From: Hydrangea macrophylla
Lineage: Eukaryota > Streptophyta > Magnoliopsida > Cornales > Hydrangeaceae
NCBI GenBank assembly: GCA_033977485.1
Contig: CM066994.1
Coordinates: forward strand, 46,897,155 to 46,961,154
DNA length: 64,000 nucleotides
Reading direction: 5' to 3'
Part shown: positions 20,675-30,856 of the stretch, piece by piece
Numbering within the stretch: the stretch's first letter is position 1
Layout: the number at the start of each line of letters is the position of its first letter
Translations under genes and position numbers: made by a program
The notes under the pieces: model-generated
What the model was told of the DNA's origin: nothing
Seen by the model: only the letters and a program-made list of their open reading frames with translations
Databases searched by the model: none

Positions 20675-23600
20675 GGAATTCGGGAGTTCCCGCAGATCAA
20701 GGGGCAACAAGGCACTTTTGGGTTGGGATACAAGCCCACTGAAGAAGACATCGAGCTACAAAGGCCATGGAAGAAAAGGGTGAAGGGTCTCCCACCGTAC
20801 CGCAAGACTTTGAATGGACAGTTCATAAAAGAAGGGGATGATTTCCCTTACTTTGAGTTTCCCGAACCCTGGATCCATCCAACCACTGGGAAAAGGCACC
20901 CCGGGCTTGAAATCTTCGCTGACTGCGAAAGGCCCCCATATCAAGATCCATTCTATCCCGAAGAAATTGGGAAGACCCCGGAGGAAGACTGGATGAAATA
21001 CGTGGACACTGAAGCCATGGAGAAGATGTGGGAGGAATCCACTGGGAAGAAGGAAGAAAAGAGGGCCAAGAGCCAAGATGATCATATCAAGCCAACTAAG
21101 GAGGGTCTAAGCAACCAGGCTGTAGAGTCATCTGTCCGTGTCTCCCTATCCCCTGTTCCCCCAGAGTCTGTACTACCAAGTATCGAGTCTGTACCAGAGT
21201 CAGCTGCTGTAAGCCCACCGCAGTCCGATGTAGTCACTTCACCTGTCATGAATAAAATGAAAGACGATTCTGCTTACTCCTCTGTGTCCAACACTTGTGA
21301 ATGCACGGATCCCTCTGAGGATCCCCCAATTGAACTTAAGCAACTAATTGAAAAACCACCTGCTTATGAAATAATCGAAGATACTTTATCAGTTAACCTA
21401 GGTGAAACAGATAATCCACAAATTGTGCAAATTGGCTCAACTCTTAATAAAGAAGAAAAAGAAAAATTAACTCTCTTGCTAAAAGAATTCAAAGATGTTT
21501 TTGCTTGGTCTTACGAAGACATGCCTGGGGTCGATCCCGACATTGTCCAACATCATATTCCTCTCCTCCCCAATTCTAAACCTGTCAAGCAGAAACTGAG
21601 GCGCATGAGGCCGGAATGGGCACTCAAGGTTAAAGAAGAAGTGGAGAAACAGTTCAAGGCAGGGTTCATCATTATCACCGAGTACCCGGAATGGATTGCC
21701 AATATCGTGCCAGTCCCGAAGAAGGATGGGAAAGTTTGCGTGTGCGTCGACTTCCGTGATCTGAACAAAGCCAGTCCCAAGGATGACTTCCCGCTTCCCC
21801 ACATTGACGTCTTGGTAGATAACACCGCAGGACATGAGCTACTATCTTTCATGGATGGTTTCTCAGGGTACAATCAGATTCTAATGGCGCCAGAAGATCG
21901 GGAAAAGACGACATTCACCACCCCTTGGGGAACCTACTGTTATAGAGTAATGCCCTTCGGACTCAAGAATGCGGGGGCGACTTACCAAAGAGCTGCCACC
22001 ACTCTGCTGCATGATATGATTCACAAGGAGGTAGAAGTGTACATAGACGACATGATTGTGAAATCCAAGGACAAAGAAGGGCACCTGGTAGCATTGGAAA
22101 AGTTTTTCGAAAGGTTGCGCAAATACAAGATGAGGTTGAATCCAAAGAAGTGCACTTTCGGTGTGACCTCCGGTAAACTCCTGGGTTTTTTCATCACACA
22201 AAGGGGGATAGAGGTGGATCCCTCCAAGATCAAGGCAATCCTAGAAATGACACCACCAAGGAATGAAAAAGAAGTAAGGGGGTTCCTCGGAAGAATCCAA
22301 TTCATCAGCTGTTTCATTTCCAAGCTCACAACCGCGTGCGATCCTCTGTTCCGATTGTTGAGAAAAGGGGAGAAGTTCCAATGGGATGACCAATGCCAAG
22401 CCGCCTTCGACAAAATAAAAGCCTACCTTCAAAATCCACCTGTCCTCTCCCCACCCGTTCCTCATAAGCCTTTATTCCTTTACCTATCCGTCTCCGAAAA
22501 TGCCATGGGCTGCATGCTAGCCCAAGAAGGAGAAGAAAGCCACTCCGAAAAAGCCATATATTACCTCAGCAAGAGGATGACTGGGGATGAGCTCAACTAC
22601 TCTATCCTTGAAAAAATATGTTGGGCCTTGGTTTGGTGCACTCGTCGACTAAGGCACTACATGCTGGCCTTCCCGGTTATGCTCATATCCCGCATGGATC
22701 CTCTAAAATACCTCCTCGAAAAACCCGCCCTGACCAGTCGTATATCCCGTTGGTTACTTCTACTTTCCGAATTCGATATCAAGTATGTTACAAGTAAATC
22801 GGTAAAAGGGAGAACTATAGCTGAGCATCTCGCAGAGCACGCCGTTGACTCCGAAGAAAGTGGGGACCTTCCATTTTCGGACGAGAATATCATGGAAATC
22901 AAGGAAGAACAGTGGAAGTTGTACTTTGATGGAGCAGCCAACATGAAGGGATACGGAGTAGGAATGATCCTAGTGTCGCCAAGTGGGGACCATACTCCGT
23001 TCGCAGTCAAGCTCAATTATAACTCCACCAATAACACCGCTGAGTACGAAGCATGCATTCTGGGAATGGAAGCAGCCATAGAACTGAAAATTCAAAAGTT
23101 GGACGTCTTCGGGGATTCAAACCTCATTATATCACAAGCCAGAGGAGAATGGAAAGTAAAAGAAGAAAGGTTGAAGCCTTACCATGACCGTCTCGACCAA
23201 CTCAAGAGGCAATTCAAGAATGTCACGTTCCTTTACTTGCCTAGGGAAGAGAACCAGCTAGCAGACTCATTGGCTACCTTAGCCTCCATGATCAAAATTC
23301 CTATGGGAGTCAAGATGATGCCTTTGGTAATAGAGCAGAGGTACGAGCCTTCGTTCAACATGATCGCCACAATCAAAGAAGAAGAGAATGAAACGCCGTG
23401 GTATCAGGATGTCTGGGATTTCATAGAAAAGGGGACATACCCCCAAGAATCTACCGAGAAAGACAAAAGGGCCATTCGAAGATTCGCAGCGCAATTCATC
23501 ATTTGTGGGGGGAAGCTGCTAAAGAAAGGGTACAACGGTCACAACCTGACTTGCTTGTTCGGGAAGAGCTCCCGAAGAATGATGGAGGAAATACACGAGG

Positions 23601-24643
23601 GGGTATGCGGCCCGCACATGAACGGTCACATGTTGGCTAAGAAAATCATAAGACAAGGGTACTACTGGACGACTCTGGAGAAAGATTGTTGCGAATACGT
23701 AAGAAGGTGTCACAAGTGCCAGATCCACGCAAACCTGATGCATGTACCATCATCCCTTCTATACAGCATGACCTCACCTTGGCCATTCTCCACCTGGGGA
23801 ATCGATATCATCGGTGAAATCATTCCGAAAGCCTCGAATGGAAATCGGTACATTTTGGTGGCCATCGACTACTTCACAAAATGGGTAGAAGCTGCATCTT
23901 ACACCAAGTTGGGGGCCAAGGAAGTGGCCAAATTCATCAAGAGAAATCTCATCTGCCGTTAAGGAGTCCCCCATGAGATTATTTCGGACAACGGAAGTCA
24001 TTTCAAGGCAGAAGTCAGGGATCTGTTCGAGGAATACAAAATCACTTATCACAAGTCGTCACCATATAGGCCGCAAACCAATGGGGCAGTCGAAGCTGCA
24101 AATAAAAATGTCAAGACCATACTGCAGAAATCAGCTGACACCTACAAGGACTGGCATGAAAAGCTACCATTCGCACTTTGGGGATACAGAACATTGATAA
24201 GGACGTCCACAGGAGCAACGCCTTACTCACTAGTGTATGGGATGGAAGCAGTACTTCCGGTCGAGATAGAACTACCATCCCTACGCGTGATGGCGGAATG
24301 TGAAGTTTCAGAGTCAGATTGGTTGAAGGAGAGATACGAGGAATTGGCTCTCATAGATGAAAAGCGCCTAGCGGCAGTTGACCACGTCCGAATTTATCAA
24401 AAAAGGGTAGCCCGTGCTTTCAACAAAAGGGTTCGTCCGAGGAAGATTGTCAAGGGCGACCTTGTCCTTAAAGAACTGCGAGCTCCGATCTTTGATCCCC
24501 GTGGGAAGTTCAAACCCAAGTGGGTCGGCCCTTATATCGTCAAAACCGTTCTTTCCGGAGGAGCAACTTACCTCATGGACCTCGATGGTGTCGAATTCAA
24601 AGAACCGATCAATATGGACCGCCTCAAAAAGTACTATGTTTGA
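20675..24643 (+). pseudogene. Element I pol: reverse transcriptase, RNase H, archaeal-type RNase H, integrase
   Basis: One frame from the fourth stop to TGA at 24641, with a single internal TAA at 23960. Counting from the ATG at 20723: reverse transcriptase with CVDFRDLNKASPKDDFPLP and catalytic YIDD at residues 440-443; a classical RNase H (FLYLSVSENAMGCMLAQ, then the connection region); a second, archaeal-type RNase H beginning YFDGAA (about residue 734) with EYEACILGMEAA and ADSLATLAS; integrase with the HHCC finger (HEGVCGPHMNGH ... CHKCQ, from about residue 958), the first Asp in WGIDIIG (1028), second in ISDNGSHF, and Glu in VEAANK after the stop, then GDLVLKE and WVGPYIV. The dual RNase H is diagnostic of the Tat lineage. 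Confidence 0.93.
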
Positions 24644-24684
24644 CCATCATAAAATAACCATTTCTTTCAAACTTTGGCCTTGAA

Positions 24685-24823
24685 CTACGCTCGACCTTAT
24701 TCCCACTTGGGGATACGTAGGCAACCACATCGGTTCGGTCGCTCCACCCACAAAAAATAACCTTTTCCTTCAAAACTTTGGCCCGAACTACGTTGGACCT
24801 GATCCCTGTTCGGGGGTACGTAG
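24685..24823 (+). repeat. Two CTACG...CGTAG hairpins in the element I 3' region
   Basis: Hairpins at 24685-24720 and 24788-24823 share AACTTTGGCC, CTACG(T/C), an inner TCCC/GGGG stem and (A)CGTAGGCA. A third form is at 30657-30691 (copied at 13382-13416). Outer arms are constant while inner pairs vary but still pair, suggesting an RNA structure; role unknown. Confidence 0.7.
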
Positions 24824-25030
24824 GCAGACTTTCAAAAAAAAGAAGGGTGGCTCGCTAGGTTGAAAATCCGAAAGGACGCCTAGGCAAAAATTAGAGCTAA
24901 ATCCAAGGTGAGCAATAACAAAAGAGAGACAATAGCTCGCTAGGTCACCTCCTTGGTGCCTAGGCAAAATTATGAGCATGTGAGAAAATAAAGTCGCGGT
25001 CCTTACCATAACCCATAAATCACCCTCCAC

Positions 25031-25182
25031 ACTAGGGGCAAACTTCGGCCACTCGCCTCGTTTGCCTGAACCTCTTCTAAACTAGGGGCAAACGTCGGTC
25101 ATCTACCTCGTTTGCCTCACAACCATACATATCCCAAACTAGGGGCAAACTTCGGCCACCCACCTCGTTTGCCTCTAATCAC
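25031..25182 (+). repeat. Three tandem ACTAGGGGCAAAC...CTCGTTTGCCT units
   Basis: Units begin at 25031, 25081 and 25138 (periods 50 and 57). Each carries GGGGCAAAC and, inverted 20 bases later, GTTTGCC, so each can fold as a hairpin. The surrounding 24824-25443 has also paired CTCGCTAGGT...GCCTAGGCAAAA(T) repeats (24850-24975) and no gene. Confidence 0.85.
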
Positions 25183-25443
25183 CCTAGCATGCCCAAGTGA
25201 GTACCAAAAGCAACAACTAATTGAAATCTCGGTTACAAAATGTTTTTCAGAAAGCTAAAATGCATAAAATGAGATTCCCAAAGTAACCAAGGTTCACCGA
25301 TAAACAAACTTTGAATATTACATAAGCAGGAATAATCAAAGAAATTAAAGTCTTTCAAAGAGCAATCACACATGTTCAGAGACACTTGGAGGAATGAGCA
25401 GAATCAGTCAGGTCTAGCTTTATCTTAGTGTCTTTTATTTTCT

Positions 25444-26442
25444 TTAGAAGTAGGCCTTTACTCGGTCAGTCCAACCATCAATAAAAGCAGCAATAGTGGT
25501 AGCTCTGATCCTGGAAGCAAAGACCCTCTCAGTAAACCCCCGGGGAACCTCCTGAACCTGCCCATACTGTCTGGCCAAACGACGAGGATGATAGAAAGAA
25601 GTTTCTCTCAGACCCATCAACCACACTCTCTGGTGACCCCTGAGGCTCGTGGTGACAGCATAAAGGCCCCAACGCCTTACGATCCAGCAAATGTCGGCCT
25701 CAGATAAAGCACCCATCATGCCCACCCAATCGGCAAAAGTATAGTGAGAGTAAAGCACAGCTCGACGAAAGTAAACTGGTGGTATGCAGCCCGTTCACAG
25801 CTGAAGGCGCTCGTATAACCAAGCCTGTAACACCAAAGGCGCCCCGGAAAGAAGAGGAGTCCCTTGATTGAAGGCATTATCCAAACCATTCAAGGTTTCA
25901 GCTAGAACCATGGCCATGGGATTCTTGCTAAGCTTCAACCCAAGGCACACATGCACCAAGTCAACGGAAGTACTCGAGAATAAGAAGTGTGAGGTAATGC
26001 ACAGTATCAAAGCAGCCCCGCGGGTAGCATCATACACGCTGGGATTCCCAGGACTGGCATACTGAGCAATAATAGAAGCAATATTAAGGACCTCACCTTG
26101 AATCAGCCGGCGGGAAATAGTGATGGAGCAATTCAGATATTCAGCCAAGCCTCGCGTAGGACTGAGGGTACCAGCGGAAGGGAGAATCAGATCAGAGTCA
26201 GAATCATAGCCGAGAATAGCGCAGAACTCCTCAAACACGGGGCATATCTCCAGGCCATTGAAGTTGAAGACATGGTTCACCGGGTCCCAGTGACCAATGG
26301 CAGCACGCAAGAACTCAGTGTTCAGGGTCATCTGGCAAAGAGAGAATAGCTCGGTCAAGCCGTAGCTAAAGAGGTTGATCCGCTCCACGCCATCCGTAAT
26401 GTTCAGCCAAGTTGTGAGTTGAGCGGGGTCATACAAAGCCAT
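25444..26442 (-). pseudogene. Antisense DUF7745-like gene of element I, one internal stop
   Basis: From ATG 26442 (MALYDPAQLTTW) the frame runs 333 codons to TAA at 25444 with one TGA at 25795-25797. The middle part fits the DUF7745 pattern of plant retrotransposon-associated proteins: EFLRAAIGHWDPVNHVFNFN followed by LEICPVFEEFCAILG, then AMVLAETLNGLDNA and a hydrophobic PLVLQAWLYERL; the tail after the stop (RRWGLYAVTTSLRGHQRVW) continues the same protein. The function of this family is unknown. It lies downstream of, and on the same strand as, the PMD gene, antisense to gag-pol. An upstream exon is possible but not seen; a TAA lies in frame before 26499. Codon use looks protein-like on both sides of the stop. 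Confidence 0.7.
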
Positions 26443-26775
26443 ATTTTCTGTCGCGGCTCTAGCAAAATTCGAAATTTCGGCAGCACCTCCCCGTTTCACG
26501 GATTATCCCACCTGCAAGGCAAAAGCACTCACTATCACAAAACTGCCCATCGCAGTAACATCCAGCAATCACAGTGCACATATATCAACAAGCACACAAC
26601 TGCGCCTCTAAACCGGAAGATATCCGGCCTAGGAGGCAAAACATCATAATACTCTGTCAAAAGGTCACAAATTGTTCTACACATCGTCCTACACTGTCCA
26701 AATAATCATATCCCCAGTACAACCCAATCGAAAACAGAAAAAGAAAATAAAATAATAATTCCCGCTTGGGAAGCC

Positions 26776-28955
26776 TCAGTCCTCCTCTTCTTCGTCCTCC
26801 GTCGGACCGCCCGGAGTGTATGTCGGCGACGGCCTCCTCCTGCCACCCCTGCATCTTGGACCAGTCCTCGATGAGCCAGCCCCGCCTCCACGGTACTGTA
26901 CACACAAATAAAATGAAGGCAATCAGTAAGGGAACAACAAAAAAGTACAAAAACAGAGTCGAGTCAGAGACTTACCAAGGACGCCATCTGGTTGGCGGCG
27001 AATTGCCGCATACCGTCCATCTGTCAAGGGTAAAATCTAGGGTTAGAACCTCATAACCTTAAGAAAGTGCAAAATTAGAGACGTACCCGGTGGTCTCGTG
27101 TGAGGACCAAGGACCGTAAGCTAGCTGCCAAGGCGTGACCCTCCTCAGCGTAACTCCAAGGAACATTGAGGACGCCCGCTGGCTGAGTAGGGTACCCACA
27201 TGTGACTCGCGGCACCTCCATCATTTGGGGAGTGCCATCAGCGCCTAGAACGTTGACGGTCCAATCCCAAGGAGGGATAGGGTCGGGAGCCTGAGGAGCC
27301 TGTCTCCTGTACATCTCACGAAGCTGTAGGCACAAAACAAGTTAGGAAAAGACGAGTCAAAAATATAAACAACTAATAAAGACAAAAAAATAAAAAAGAG
27401 AGGAAACTCACCTCCAAGAGTGGGAAGTTAGGCATCAAGAAGCGGCCACGGTAAGCCTCGTAGCTGGTCTCAGAGAGAAAATGATCCCAAACATCAGTGC
27501 CGGCTAAGGCCGCCAGCAGAGCATCACCAGAGAGGTCACTAGCATCCATCACGGGAGGATTATGAGGAACGCGATACCTGGGACCACCAACCACCTGCCG
27601 AGATACCCGCTCCCCAAGGAACCACTGCCTGCACTCGGTACTCTCCAGCAGAAGGCGGCAAGAGGTAAGAGATTTAACCGCTTGTATCTCCTCTGGGGCG
27701 GCGTAAGCGACGCCCTCCCAAGGCGTCCAATCAACACTAGAGGCCGTCAGCTCAGTTAAGAAGTTCCTGAGCAAAATAATCCGGTGGGCCCCACTCTTTA
27801 CCCCAACAACGTCCCTCCGCCATCTCAAGCCTCGTGGGAACAGAGGCACAGGAGCCATACCATCCTCATCTTCGCCTGACTCGTCCGCGGGGGAAGGAGC
27901 CAACATCTTCAGGTATTCAAAGCTCCAAAGCTGCATAAACCAAGGAGAAAATCAGAACAAGTATAGAAATCAAAAGATAACAAATAAAGGAAGATGCAGT
28001 ACATACCTCCCAAGCTCGCCAAAATCCCCCAGTCAATTTAACGTCGCCTCGAGAGACCTCGCCCATGTGCTTATAAAGATGGGCCAAGGCAGCACCGCCC
28101 CAGTTGTAGGAAGGGATCTCATCAATGGTTGCCAGACAAGAAAGGAGCCTCAAGCTCACCCGGTCATTCCACGTCGCAAAGATCGAGCAACCCAGGACAT
28201 ACAGAAGATATACTCTCAGGAGCTGGGAATTGTTCAGATCATGATTCCCTCTGCCATAGGCCCGGTAAAGCCAGCCGCAGGGAAACCAGTGCCTCTCCAG
28301 GTTAGGGGGAACAACCCCAATCAGCATCTCCACCGCCTCCGGGTCGATCTCATAAAGGTAATCCAGAATCAGGCGCTTCCCGCTGACCCTCAGGCCCGTG
28401 ATCATGGAGAAATCGAAGGGCGTCATAGTCATTTCACCAAACGGCAGGTGAAAAGTGTTGGTGGTGTCCCACCACCTCTCGGCCAGTGCATAGAAGTGAG
28501 CCAAATCGTTGCTGCTTTTTGAAACCAAACGGACAAAGCCTCCGAACCCGGCATCGTCCACCATCCTCTTGACAGTAGGCGAGAGTTGAGTGTACCATAA
28601 GAAGGCGTGGGCAAGGCTACCATGGCCTTTCAATGCCACTTCCGGCACCTGCACGTAACAAAAACAACAAAAAATGCACAAAATCACTATTCACAACCCG
28701 AGAGCCAAATTCACAAAATCAACATTTGAGCACAAACCGGACTTCTAACGATCTCTAGGTGCACACTACGGCTCACGAAACTAGCACAATACATGAAAAT
28801 GGTCCTAAATTATCGAAAGTTGCACATACCAAGTTCGCTAGAGCCGCGGCCGAAAGATGGTGTTGGGGGTCCCGTAAAATCAAGTCCGGGGTTTGCATCT
28901 CGGCCTTCATCCACCCCTTAGCCTTCTTAGACGGTCTCCTTGAGCTCGAAGCCAT
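26776..28955 (-). CDS. Antisense six-exon gene for a plant mobile domain (PMD) protein, apparently intact
   Basis: Exons (minus strand): 28955-28830, 28648-28007, 27930-27412, 27323-27087, 27020-26976, 26895-26776. All five introns have GT-AG ends with good donors (GTATGT, GTATGT, GTGAGT, GTACGT, GTAAGT), all are phase 0, and every exon length is divisible by three; the joined frame has 562 codons plus TGA. Exon 1 gives a basic N-terminus (MASSSRRPSKKAKGW). Exon 2 holds the PMD signature (FHLPFGEMTMTPFD near residue 108, then ITGLRVSG and WNDRVSLRLLSCLATID), running into exon 3 as RAWE-LWSFEYL. The C-terminus is arginine/glycine-rich and ends EDEEEED. PMD proteins are known from plant transposons and from domesticated genes acting in silencing (MAIL1/MAIN family). 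No break is visible. Expression is unproven. Confidence 0.82.
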
Positions 28956-29300
28956 GGATCTACAAGAAAAATGGAGGTCACAGTTAAACTTTCTTCTTGA
29001 AAATTTGGGCTAACCAAAACACCAATCAAAAATCCAACTACGGGGAAAGATTACTCACCTGAGCGCGCACAAGCTGCGTTTTGATGAATTTTGGCTCCAA
29101 AAACACCCCAAAATGGCCAAGAATGAGCTTCAAAAGCTCAAAAACCCGAGATATACAAAGATGAAGTCCGGCCAACCAGTGCCGCCGCGGCACTGCTCCC
29201 CGCGGGCCCCGCTTCGCTCCGTTTTGCTCCGTTTCGCCCCGTTTTGACCCGTTTTTGCCTTTTTCAGCCCATTTTTGGCCCCGAACAGCCCCGGTGGCCC
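28956..29300 (-). promoter_or_regulatory. Putative promoter region of the antisense PMD gene
   Basis: About 200 bases upstream of the ATG the minus strand reads TTTGTATATCTC, a weak TATA-like site (29151-29160). Just upstream of that lies AGTGCCGCCGCGGCACT (29178-29194), identical to the palindrome before the LTR2 TATA box. Farther on, CCGTTTTGC(T/C)CC-type short repeats fill 29206-29260. Promoter activity is inferred from layout only. Confidence 0.4.
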
Positions 29301-29418
29301 ATTCCGATCAAGACTTATGAGGTTTTACCCCAAGTAGACTAAAGGTTGTCAGGACCATCCCCAGCAGACAAAAACTGGGAAAAATCGGCTCCCGAAGACC
29401 CGAATCGGCTGTTTCAGG

Positions 29419-29990
29419 ACAACCGTCGCGAATTTCGATCAAACACGAGGATTCCGATAACGGATCCGGGATTTTAACTGATGCACCGAAGAAGGAAGAA
29501 AATAGATTCCCCAAGAACCCTACATCATCCTCCGAGGACAAAAGCAGAAAGATACTAGCTCCCGGAGGCCCTGACAGGCTCTCTTGGATTGAGCACCGAC
29601 AGTTTTGATCAACCGTGAGAGATTCAGAGATGGATCCTGGTTCCCGATCAAGAAAAGAGATTCCCCGAGAACCCTGCATCATCTCCCGAGGACAAAAGCA
29701 GACAGATACCAGCTCCCGGAGGCCCTGACAGGCTCTCTTGGATTGAGGATCGAAAGATTTGATCAACCGTGAGAGATTCAGAGATGGATCCTGGTTCCCG
29801 ATCAAAAAAAGAGATTCCCCGAGAACCCTGCATCATCCCCCGAGGACAAATGCAGACAGATACCAGCTCCCGGAGGCCCTGACAGGCTCTCTGGGATTGA
29901 GCATCGAAAGATTTGATCAACCGTGAGAGATTCAGAGATTGATCCTGGTTCTAAGTCAAGAATTGAAGAGAGATTCTCAGAGAATCCCCT
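29419..29990. repeat. 154-base tandem repeats in the element I 3' region
   Basis: GACAGGCTCTC recurs at 29573, 29727 and 29881, an exact 154-base period, with more diverged partial units at both ends. Each unit carries GATTTGATCAACCGTGAGAG and ACCAGCTCCCGGAGGCCC. The minus strand is open across the units as a by-product; no family is recognised. Confidence 0.9.
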
Positions 29991-30005
29991 ACCATCCCCA
30001 GCTGA

Positions 30006-30856
30006 AGATAACAGAAGTCCGGACTGATTCTTCGGCTCGTCATCATAAGGATCAGCCAACGATCGAAAACATCACCCGCAGTCAAATCACCCCGATTCCC
30101 AGGGCAAGCACTATCTATTCACAATTCGAGGATCCGTGTCCACTAATCATCATGAGCTTTCTCACCTGTCAGTCGTTAAGAGCTTTCTCACTTATCATGA
30201 GCTTCTTCACTCCGGTTATCTCACCTGTCAATTATCGTGAGCTACCCTACTTAGCATGAGCCTCCTCACTTTGGTTATTATAAATCTATCGGTTATTGTG
30301 AACTCCCTCGCCTATGGGTTGTCCTTAGTTGTCATCCTCAAAGACCTCACATTTGATTACACTCGCTCTCAAAGCGCACTTCCCAATTCCAGAAGTTTGC
30401 CCCTAGACCCAGAGTCTTCTAAACATTGATGTCTTTATCCGAGTCGTCCACCACATCACAGTTACAAACACTAGCACAACACCAGCCCACTCGGAGTGGC
30501 ACACCCCGCAACACCTGCTCATATTAGGATCAGAACACTAGGCATGATAGGACTCATGTACACAATCATATCACGTTCATGCATTTCATATCACTCTTTT
30601 AGCATATCATCCGCCTGACTGTTATGCGTATGTGTTTGGTCTCTTTGTGCCCTGAACTACGTCCTGGTCTGATTCCCCTTGGGATACGTAGGCAGCTCAC
30701 GCGGAGCACGACCAGCACTAACCTCAGCATCCGTGCATCTTTTGCAACGCTTTTTATCCTAAATCTATAGCCTCCAAAAAGTCCTGTCTCTTCAAAGCTT
30801 TGGAACTCGCTTGCGACATGCGTTGCCTCGCAAGTTCATGCCAAAGAGGGGCAAAC
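30006..30856 (+). other. 3' untranslated end and polypurine tract of element I
   Basis: Source of the duplicate at 12731-13581. It holds repeated TCATGAGCTTYYTCAC motifs (30150-30265), the CTACGT hairpin (30657-30691), and ends AAAGAGGGGCAAAC (30843-30856), a purine-rich tract immediately before LTR3 suited to plus-strand priming. Confidence 0.85.

Noticed and set aside
20756..23016. Several minus-strand frames of 100 to 130 codons across pol
   Set aside because: Shadows of the conserved plus-strand reverse transcriptase and RNase H; no own motifs. The same holds for 45123-45536 and 46289-47215.
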